NCBI GenBank assembly: GCA_018398575.1
Contig: JAGTXZ010000010.1
Span: forward strand, 2,046,001-2,110,000
From: Ampelomyces quisqualis
Taxonomy: Eukaryota; Ascomycota; Dothideomycetes; Pleosporales; Phaeosphaeriaceae
Direction: 5' to 3'
Length of the DNA stretch: 64,000 nucleotides
Made by a program: the position numbers and the translations under genes. How positions within the stretch are numbered: position 1 is the first letter of the stretch; each line of letters begins with the position of its first letter. Of the stretch, positions 55,023-64,000 are shown piece after piece. The notes below the pieces were generated by a model. The model saw only the letters and a list, made by a program, of their open reading frames with translations. It was not told where the DNA came from and ran no database searches.

Positions 55023-55910
55023 TCACATTCCCATCTTATCGTACTTGGCTACCAGGCTCTTGACAACGCTGCCATTGTGCACCTTCGTCGACGCGACGTG
55101 CGGGCCTGGAGGGGCGCAGGGGTCTTGGGCTGCGGCTTTGGGCTGGGCTTCTGGTGTTGACGACGCCTGGCCCGCACCAGGCATCGCGTCTTGTTCGTGG
55201 GTATCGTGCTGAGGCGTAGCTGGGGGTGGTGGAGTCTGGCGTGCCTCCAGATAGGCGAGGGAAGAAGTGTGTGGGGGAAAAGGGCGGTGGGAGGATACGA
55301 TGGCGGGCAGGGAAGTCGTGTCGAAATGAGCGGGAATAGGGTCGTAGGTGTCTTGCTGCAGTGCCGGTTCTGCCTCGATTTCCATCTCGTCTTGGTTGAG
55401 AAGGGGTTGGTAGTTGTTCGGCTCCGGCATGCCATCTTCTTCCTCTGCCCCCGTCTCGTCTTCTCCTTCCATCTCCTCGGCGCGCTGCTTGCCCTTGCCC
55501 TTGTCCACAATGTCCTCATCCTCTTCTGCTTTCTCCTCCCTCTCAAACACCCACCCCCTCATCCACTCCTTCCGCTCCCAAATCCCACCCATCACCACCT
55601 CAAACTCCACCTCTCTCACCCCAACCACACCCGCCAAACAAATAAAATCTCGCAACTTCTGCTCCTCACTCTCATCACTTACGTAGTGTACGACGCCCCT
55701 GACCTTGGCCTCACCCTGCCACTCGCCGAAGCCGTAACCTGCTGATGCGACCGTGCAGTTATCCGCCGCGATATAGCCTGAGAGACGAGCTTTGCGGAGT
55801 TTGAGGAGGTGCGGGGTGCCGAGGACCTTATGGAGGGTTTTGGGGTTCGCAAGGTGCGCGTGGAGGAAGTAGGCAGCTGGGTAGCTGCGCGGTTGAGGAT
55901 TGGTAGTCAT
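55023..55910 (-). CDS. AIG2/gamma-glutamylcyclotransferase-like protein
   Basis: A single exon of 295 aa. The N-terminal third (AAYFLHAHLANPKTLHKVLG, then LLKLRKARLSGYIAADNC) resembles the AIG2/GGCT fold. Its opening normally reads YG-S/T-L; that motif is altered here (FLHAHL), so catalysis is doubtful. A charged, acidic middle (EEDEDIVDKGKGKQRAEEME) and a Pro/Ala-rich tail with no known domain follow. GGCT enzymes act on gamma-glutamyl dipeptides or amine adducts. With the loop changed this may be a non-catalytic or differently specialised member. Assignment is by pattern only. Confidence 0.5.
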   Translation of the reverse strand: MTTNPQPRSYPAAYFLHAHLANPKTLHKVLGTPHLLKLRKARLSGYIAADNCTVASAGYGFGEWQGEAKVRGVVHYVSDESEEQKLRDFICLAGVVGVREVEFEVVMGGIWERKEWMRGWVFEREEKAEEDEDIVDKGKGKQRAEEMEGEDETGAEEEDGMPEPNNYQPLLNQDEMEIEAEPALQQDTYDPIPAHFDTTSLPAIVSSHRPFPPHTSSLAYLEARQTPPPPATPQHDTHEQDAMPGAGQASSTPEAQPKAAAQDPCAPPGPHVASTKVHNGSVVKSLVAKYDKMGM

Positions 55911-56658
55911 GATTGCGAGAGCTGAAGTAGTAATCTCGAGTATTGGATGTGTTCGAGTCGAGTATGTGGCGAAGGTAAGGAAGTGTTTGATGTATACAAG
56001 ATTGTAGTTGGGGGCGTTTGAGTGCTCTCATCATGGGAAGGTGAAGGTGAAGGTGAATTAGCCACGATCAACAGAGAGCTTTGTCTGCAAAACAGCGACT
56101 TCATCTCGGGTTGCAACGTTCTGGAGCAAAAGCAATTACACTATTCATGATATCCTACACCCACAATATATGCACTGACTCGACGCTATTGCCTAATAGA
56201 AAGGTTTCGCCAGAAAAATGCTTATTCTACACGAAACGGCGCAAAGCAAACGGACCGCGCCCAATGAAGAGGGGCTAGTAACCCGTCTTTAACTAACATA
56301 GCAGAAATGATCAGAGCCCCAACTCCGTGGAGAACGCCATGCTTTTTGAGTATTGCCAAACGAGGTCAAGAAGCCAAAGCCTTTCTCACTGGTGTCCCTT
56401 CCATTACCATGACGTGACTATGAACCTTTGTATGCCCGCCAGCCGAGAGAACCGTGACATCGCAACGGAAATGAAAGAGAAACAGCCAGATCGATACATA
56501 ACAAGTACTACTAGGGCAAATACTCTCCAGCTAGCCCAAGGCAGCGAGGCCATAACCCTGAACTTGATTGCGCATATGGGTATTTATTAGGTGATAGTAC
56601 CGCTATTCCTGCGGTCATTTTTGGGTGCTAAGCCCGCGATTGTATCGACTCAGGTTGA
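55911..56658. other. Spacer, no gene seen
   Basis: 748 nt: the AIG2-like upstream region and the NOT1 3' flank. Nothing recognisable. Confidence 0.5.
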
Positions 56659-59600
56659 CTAGGCCAAGGGTCGCGGGCTTTGCTGTGCATGCGTGAAGAG
56701 GGCATTGAGGAGTCGCTCAACCTAAGTTTCCACATTAGCAGTGTTTGAAAAAAGATTGTCCGAGTAAGCGTACCTCGGGTGCTGCTTTGACGAATGGCAG
56801 CTCCCAGAATGCGTAGTTGCGATTCTTCAAGATTTCCAGCAGTGTAATGATAAGGCCCCACGGATGAGGGCGATGAACCAGCAGGCGCTCGAGAAGAACT
56901 CTCGTGATGGTCTCCTGAATGTCGAGTTGTTCCGAGTCGCTATCCTGCATGCCGAACAGGTGCAAGAGTGCGCAGCTGTAAAAGTGGGTGTGTGTATTCG
57001 GGAAGCGGAGCTGATTTGCGATTGCGCTGATCAAGTGGAAGCGAGCCTCAGGTTGGAACTCCTTGACGAGATTTTCAAAGAGCCTGGCAGGAGGGCCATC
57101 AGAATCGAATAGAGGCGTGCTGAATCCATCCCTCCCAAGAGTGGTAATCCCAATGTACAGAGTAATCGCGTGGATCAAGGCTGGATCGGCCACAGTCGGA
57201 ACCAATTCGAATGCCGTAGACTTGGCCTGCGGATAATGGACGGCTTGCAGGAGTTTTTCCAGGTCGTGCTGTTTGATCTCAGATGCCTTAAGCAGGTTGT
57301 CGACAGTGATCTTAACATCAGCGTTGACGAGTTCTTGCTCGATATCAGCTCGGATGACTGGTGATTGTAGGTTCTTCTCAAGCCGGTCGACCTTGAGGCC
57401 TGCAGTAAACGGGTCAGGCATCTCTGTGATTGTCGAAGGATATGCGCTGACAATCAAGTTCCGCAGCTGCGTGCAATGCATCGGCAAACTGTTACAGAAC
57501 CTGAAATGATTTTCCACGAGAAACTCTGGAAAGTCATGGTGAATGACCAAGAGCACCCGCAGAACACCCCGATAGAATGACTGCGCCACGAGGGTCTCAC
57601 CAGTGGGCTTGATGAGCTGCCCAGTGAAGACCAAGAGCGTTTCCATGAGCTTGGCATATACGTCCCATCGCTCGTCATTCTGGCCTTCTTCCAACATAGC
57701 CGGGATTAGAATGCGATGAGCAAGCAGCGCCAGCCACGAGAAAGTGAAGCGCTGGAAGTGGCTCGGCTGCAAGATGAGCAGAGCCCTAGCTACAGCGAGG
57801 AACAGTTCTGCCTTCTGATCGGCTAACGCCTCATCCTTGGAGGCATCGTTCAAGGTGAATAGCACTGTGGAGAACAACCTGAAGAACACCTTCTGATTGA
57901 AGGCATCGCCACGCGTGTTATGGTGATTACAAAGGACCAGAACTACAACGACGAGAATCTGGTCGAGGTACCGTGCTTTGCTCTCCTTGACGGCGCCTTC
58001 TTGTTTGCCTTGGTACTGAACAAGATCCACGATCAGCTTCCCTAGCGCGTCGACCTTGACCGTGGCGAGATCCTCATTGCCGGTGCCGTATGGCAGAGAA
58101 TGCTCGCGTTCGTAAGCAATGACAGAGGCATCGATGCATGTACGGATGAACTCGATTGATGTTTCCTGAGTCTCCATGATCTTCTGCCGATGAAGTTGAT
58201 AGATGAAGGCACCGATAGCCTTCTTTGGAGCCTCGGCGTTCTGGAGATGCACCCATTCCTCGAAGACATACTCCAGTTGGTCTTTGTGACCACTCGCTGG
58301 TGGCGTCATGGAGATGTCATTTGGTGACGGTTGTAGACTTGAAATCACGCGTTTGCCCAGCTCCAAAGAGGGGTCTTCTGCAAGCCAATTGTTGAGAGCA
58401 TCGATTGTCAGGGCGAAGTCGGCACGGAATGCGCTTGGATGCTCGTTGAGCAACAACTCATCTAGGAGGCTGGCGAGCATCTCAACAGCCGCAATGCGTC
58501 GTTCTTGAATGGCCTTTGCAATTGTTGTGTTCAGACGAGGGATGTCCATGAGGCTCACTTCCATAAGAGCGACCATGACGGGGGCCTTGAAAATGCGATC
58601 GTCATCGTGAAGTGTGGCAAGCCACATGAGGACTTGTCGAGACGTCTGGACAGACAGCTGGCAAAGGTGACTGAGCAAATGAGCCATGACTTCGATCTCC
58701 AATCGAGTCAGGGAGTCGGAGAACAGGTGGTTCGTAACCTGCCCAGCGATGCGGAATGCCCAGGTATCCTTGTTGGGTCCGGCGAACTCGATGCTCGAGA
58801 TCAGTTGATCGAAAACGTGATGAATGTTGCTGTTCCCGGGATGGAGCTCGCTAATGCGATCCTCGGGAGCCTCCTTAATAACGCGCGTGAGCTCGATGAG
58901 GATTTCTTCTGCACCACGCTGACCGCGCTCTGGTCCTACACCATCCATGTAGCCATTGATCTGCTGTTGTGCCTGAGGAACTTGTGATGTCGGCAAGCTC
59001 TGGAGGCGGGGCTGCTGGGAAGGTTGACGAGGCTCCGCTGGAGCAGCGCCAGGTGTGGGTAGGTTGGGAACGGCAGCGAATTGATCCTGAAGAATATCAG
59101 GCATTTGCCGTCCGCTGTCCTGAGACGCATTGTTGGTGTGAGGAACACCTCGGGACTGCCTGCCGAAATCCTCATATATGGCTAGCTGCTCTCTGTTCAA
59201 GCCTCCAGTGGTCTGCTTGTAAGGTTCGGGGATGTAGAATGCCCACTGGCTGACGTTGGCGTCCTTGAAGGGTTCGTTTGGTCGAGTGCTGCGGAACATT
59301 CTGCGAGCGCGCATGTTATCCTCAATCTGCATGTCAATTTCTGCCAGAGATGACATCTCAGCTGCTTGCTCTACAGTATTGCAAACTAGGTCGAGATTGT
59401 CATTGACAAACATCAAGACGTGTCCTTCGGGAAGTGCTTGCTCGGGCAAGTCGCGTGCGTTGACGCGGATATTGTTCTGGATGCTCATACGCAAGGGTTC
59501 TTTACATGTGACTAAAGCCAGTGCACCGGACAGGGATCTGACAACAGTATGAGCTGCGTTTCTAAGCTTCTCCTCATCTTGCTCCATTGCAAAGTCTTTG

Positions 59601-62600
59601 CTGACAAGCTGTGATGTCGAGATTGCAGCGATTGTGACAGATCGTTCGACTACAGGAGCGATGATCTCCTGAATAGCCTGCGTAACGGCGTTCAGGAATA
59701 TCTTCCTGAGGGTGGCTGGGGGTACGCTGCTGTTGCCTGAAGGAGGATATTGGAGTTGATTGGTGAAATCAGGCAACGCCGCTGTGATCGCTGCTGATGA
59801 GAATCGTTCGCTAGGACCTCGTGCGCGGTTCAATCCCATGATGGACAAGTCGCCAAATGCCTCCATGCCGTCAGTAACCATGGATCCGAGGAACTCTTCA
59901 TCAGCCTGCGGTCGAGCGCGGATGCTGTTCGTTGGTTCGACTTCCTTGTGGTCAAGGTCAAGACCCTTGCAGAGAACTTCGATCTCAAACTTTTGATTGA
60001 GCTTCAAGTCCGCGAAGTGGTAAAGTTCCATTAGTACACCCAGCATTTCGGTTAACCATGGATTAGGTGGCCTGAATACTGTCGATTTTGCGGCTTGAAC
60101 GAGCACCTTGCACGTGAAGGGGATGACCAACAATAAACGGTCAGTATCATAACCCTCGATTAACAGGTCCTTGAACGAAATGTTGCGATACTTGATCGGT
60201 TGATCGCGGGCAATTGTCAAAGAGCCGAGCCATGAGCCCAGGTTCTTCAAGTGACCACGCTCCGTCGAGCCCAGTGTGGAGTCTGTGTTGAGTAGCCGAA
60301 TGACACTGCTGTAAGTCTCGCGAAGTACTTCTTGCCAGAGCGTCCTATCGTCAAATAGCGCAAGAATGTCGAGATAGAGCTGTTGAAAATTGGGTTGCAT
60401 CTTGGCACGTTCCTCAACCAAATAGTTTGCAAACCATTGGTGATGTCTGTCTTCGACTGCAGCCGTGAGATCGGTGATTTTGTCATGCAGATTGCGTTCA
60501 GAAACGTTGTTGAGCACAAAGAGAACTCTGTCCTGCACATCCTCATCGGGCTCCTCGTACAGATCAGGTCGTAGCGGTGGGTCAATGTGCAGGCAGGTGA
60601 ATTTAGCCAGAACTGATTCCTGTGGCAGCGCACCTTCCAGGCCATTGCCATTGGCGATTCCGATGCCATGATCTGCACCATTGGCCTCGCCGACCTGTTG
60701 TCCAACTATTTCTTCGGCTTTGGTGAAGATTTCCGTACCATGCAGACCCGGTACAATGAGTAACTGGTCGCAATAGTTTGGCCATTCAGAAAGTCGGTTG
60801 GAGAAGTGAAGCAGAGCCTGAAGTCCGAATTTGTACATGGACTCGTCTGGCCGGTATTCTTGGACTGCCTCAAGAACCATTGCTAGGCCGACCTGGAGCG
60901 CTATTCTGGATAGTAGATTAAAGTTGATGATGCCACCGAATAGCACAGCGGTTGTAGCCAGGGCTTCTAATGGATATTCGCCAAAGCAGTTGTACTCATC
61001 AAAAAGACCGTGGATCATACAGGCGAACAACTCTTGCTCAGCAGGATCGCGCGACTCCTTGTACTTCTTCAGGACCGAGATAATATCGCGTACATCGCTC
61101 TCGCCGCTGTACATGTTCTTGAAGTGCTCTTGCATCTTTTTGTCGGCGTCTTCCGGAAGAGCATTGCTACTTTGACCATTGGCATCGATAATATCATCTA
61201 CTCCTTCGCCGTAGTTAATCAATCGCGGGTATGCCTGAATGCAGTTTCGTTGTAGGGGCAGCAACTCTTGTTCCGGCAACCCACACTCAGCCAAAAACCA
61301 CAGAAGAGGGTAGACGGTTTTGACAGCGAGAGGCAGGCTCAGAGGATGGTGATCTTCGCGGACACGTTGCATTTCCTCGGCAGCGCGAGCACTCAGGAAG
61401 TTGGTCAAAATGCGGCGAAACAGCGGTCCGGCCTGTTCGAAAGTTTGCTGTAACCAAGGCTCGACCTCAAATTTGCCCCGCGCATGCGCTTGCGCAGCTA
61501 GATCCAGGCTGATATCAGTGTTACTGCGTATCAGCGAGTCTAGCCAGTCATTCGTCTCGGCGTGTTCCAGAATGAGGGTGAGCGACATCGAGTCGGTATT
61601 GTATGCATCCACGAACCGGTCGATCAGCCACTGAAGATCCTGGTGCCAAAGGCCGTACAGCACGAAGTTGTAGATGGGAAGCTTCTTGTGAAAGTACGGA
61701 TCAAATAGCTGCTTTAGTGCTTGCTCCTGAAGTGCGCCCCAAGGCTTCGGAACCGCAGCAGCCGCAACCAGGAATTCTGCCGTGTGTGGGTTGATGACCA
61801 TGTCAGGAATGCCCATGAGTTGTGCGGTATGATAGGTCTCGGATGTTCGGAAGATCATGCTGAAGAGAGAGCTTGTCGCATCGAGGGAGACAAATGGGTG
61901 TTTGACTGCCTGCTCTGCGAAAGCTTTGACATCTTCTGACGCATTGTCGAAAGTTTCTAGGGAATACGAAGCGCGCAACCGAGGAATCTGTGATACATCA
62001 AGCTCCTCTGGAGTACAGCGTAAAAAGCACAGCAGGAAATAAAGATGGGTCAAGTCGTGCTGCCATAGCCCACCCCACAGTAATTGGATGTCGAACGTCT
62101 CCGTGTCCTGTGCGATGGGGAGCAAAGCTTCGTAGATTGCGAGGAATTGATGCTTCTCGATGCGCAAGTGATCTCGATCAAACGCATGCACGACATCTTG
62201 CCAGTCCAATCGCTGCCCCGCGCGGTGTTCTCGCAATGCGGCGACAAAGTTTTTGGCATTGTATCCTGTTGACAGCGCCAGGTACAACAACACTGTGGCT
62301 ACTTGCTGGTAGCTGATATCGCGTGTTTCGGCCTGCGCAAGCATTTCTTTGCAATCCTCTAGGGTAGCCGTGCCTCGTGGACCTGCGCGCTGTACCAGCT
62401 TGACCAGAGGGTTCCTCGAGCTGTCCGTAAGCTCGACAAGGAGAAGCTTCGACTCGACAACGCCAGGTATTTGCGGGGCGTGCATCGTCTGGTACCGCAC
62501 CTGCACGGCGTATGCCAAGCTCATCTTCTTGTCCTCGTCCCATCCTTGCGGTGGATCTTGTAGCAATCGCTCGACAAGGGCGGCGAGGTAGTCGGGGCTA

Positions 62601-63696
62601 AGATCATCGCCCGGGGACGGTTGCGCAACGGCGATCAGCAAATCATCGCCGGTGGACGAGATAATTGCGTCGGCTGTATGATGTTAGCGTGCGAACCGAC
62701 CCCGCAGGTGCATACAATTACCTTTTTTCCGCAGGTCTGTCTTTCTGCAGGCGAGTACCAACATGGTGTTTGCTAGTGTGTCCAGCTTGAAGTGGGAAAT
62801 GAATGTCGAGAGGTCGAAGTCGCGGAATAGGTCTCCCTCGCTCGAGCTTATTGACTCGGCGATCTTGTCTGCTTGCTCAGGCTCCTTTCGTAGTTTCTGC
62901 ATCTCGGTCACGAGGATCTGATAGCTGCCATTGGGGTCCGCATTGCGAGCCCCTGTGCCAAACACCTGGGCGGCATTGTTCTGCAAGACGCGCCGAAAGT
63001 ACTTGGAAAAGACCTCCATGCTGTTAGAATCGACCAGCTGTCAGCGCGTTAGCAAAGTAAGACAAGACAAACACGGGCAGGCTAATGCGCAAGTGGCAGC
63101 GGCTGACGAACCTTCCTGATCTGCTCAATCTGTGCGTCCCACTTGGAACGGTCCTGGTCGTCTTTCAAGGGCCCGAACTGGCTGAGCAGCAGAAAAACCT
63201 GGGCAATGACTATGCGGGAGAGGCTTTGCGAGCCGGCGCTGAAGTTGGGGTTGTTGGTGGTGCTGGGCGAGCCGAGGGTGCTCGAGGCGGAAAGTGAAGG
63301 TGAGGCGCGGACAAGCTTGGAGGCTCCTCCGCCGCTGCTCGATTGTACACCACCCCCCTGCGAAGCGGCTGCTGCGGCGGAGGACGCCAGTTGCGAGACG
63401 GCGTTGGGCGCTATGGTCCTGGACCGAGAGGACAGCAGCTGGCTGGCGGGGAGCTGCTGTCCTGCTGGCGACAAGGCCGAAGAGGTCGAGGAGGCTGCCG
63501 ACGACTTGCGGCTGCCGACCAGACGCGAGGTTGCCGGGGGCAGTGACGGGAAGCTGGAGTTGGCGGGCGAATAGGCGGGACGCGAGGCGCCGGGCGAGGG
63601 CGTGTTGCGCTGTTCCTGCGCGATGGCGGTGGATATGGGGGTCAGGCGCGTGCTCTGGCTGTGTCTCGGGGCACCCCAGGGATGTTGCTGGCTCAT
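56659..63696 (-). CDS. NOT1: CCR4-NOT complex scaffold subunit Not1
   Basis: Exons on the minus strand are 63696-63112, 63037-62722, 62673-56774 and 56721-56659, giving 2287 aa, usual for fungal Not1. Exon 1 is Ser/Pro/Ala-rich (MSQQHPWGAPRHSQS). The conserved start of the HEAT region is LVDSNSMEVFSKYFRRVLQN. The large exon carries the remaining domains. They include the MIF4G-like CAF1-binding region, DUF3819/CAF40-binding region (ERSVTIAAISTSQLVSKDFA, CKEPLRMSIQNNI) and the C-terminal Not1 superfamily homology domain that docks NOT2-NOT5. The short last exon supplies VERLLNALFTHAQQ and SPRPLA. Not1 organises deadenylation, mRNA decay and translational repression. Intron donors are GTTCGT (weak), GTAATT and GTACGC. 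An alternative in-frame start exists further upstream, but MSQQHPWG fits best. Confidence 0.95.
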
Positions 63697-64000
63697 CGAA
63701 AGAGCGTGTCCATATGAGCAGCGCGTGGGCGGCGAGGGGGGGAGCGGTGGTGACGGGCGGTGCTGAAGATGGCGTTGGCTTGGGTGGTCGTGAACGTCGG
63801 CCGCCATGCACGTACGGGACAACCCAGGGCTTGGCACATGGAGGGACACCTCGCTTCGCTACGGCGTCTGGTGCATCAACGATCAGAGCAGCGGCATTCC
63901 GCAGTGGGGTGTTTGCATCAAACATTCACCGAACGTGTGACCTGTGCTGCTTTGACTATTCAGATCAGTCCCAACCGACGCCTGCAGTGGCATGCGACGC
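63697..64000. other. NOT1 upstream region to window end
   Basis: 304 nt. The frame of NOT1 stays open to about 63849, with an ATG (MAADVHDHP) that could be an alternative start. No other gene is seen. Confidence 0.4.

Noticed and set aside
1..64000. tRNA or other structured RNA genes
   Set aside because: Looked for B-box-like GGTTCGANTCC and paired arms on both strands; no convincing candidate. A covariance-model scan would be needed to exclude them.

Overview
This is a gene-dense stretch of an ascomycete nuclear chromosome. Most protein genes carry short introns (about 43-110 nt) with GT..AG ends and fungal CTRAY branch points. The gene set points to Pezizomycotina, most likely Dothideomycetes: an SV2-like MFS transporter, Tvp18, Nca2, Mgm101, Aim21, a secreted CFEM protein, a P450, and a local family of unknown proteins. 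The class assignment is inference. Gene models were spliced by eye, and exon coordinates are given in each entry.

Left part (1-31 kb): RPT6 proteasome ATPase (+); a frameshifted gene relic; an SV2-like MFS transporter (+) whose fifth intron looks like a nested spliceosomal twin intron; a SEC4/Rab8 GTPase (-); NCA2 (-); a secreted CFEM/GPI protein (-). A gene-poor island (about 11.6-14.75 kb) follows, holding an inverted repeat and a 22-bp tandem array. Then come a DHA1-like MFS transporter (-), an F-box-like protein (+), an amino-acid permease (-), AIM21 (-), and the divergent pair TVP18 (-) / TAD2 (+). A REEP/HVA22-like ER protein (+) closes this part.

Middle part (31-47.5 kb, more accessory): MGM101 (-) is divergent from a cytochrome P450 (+). 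Next are a coiled-coil ORF interrupted by an in-frame TAG, a small secreted protein (-), and an alpha/beta hydrolase (-). A three-member family of unknown proteins (38.9-43.5 kb, all minus strand) follows; the middle copy is pseudogenised. A BTB/POZ protein (+) ends the region. Spacers here are long and hold no recognisable genes.

Right part (47.7-64 kb): RPC7/RPC31 of RNA polymerase III (-), an HSM3-like proteasome assembly chaperone (+), three small unknown proteins (+), an AIG2/GGCT-like protein (-), and the CCR4-NOT scaffold NOT1 (-).

Most genes are unrelated housekeeping functions. There is no operon-like organisation and no convincing biosynthetic cluster. The most unusual items are the candidate twin intron, the clustered unknown family with a conserved intron position, a GC-AG intron in TAD2, and the inverted-repeat island.
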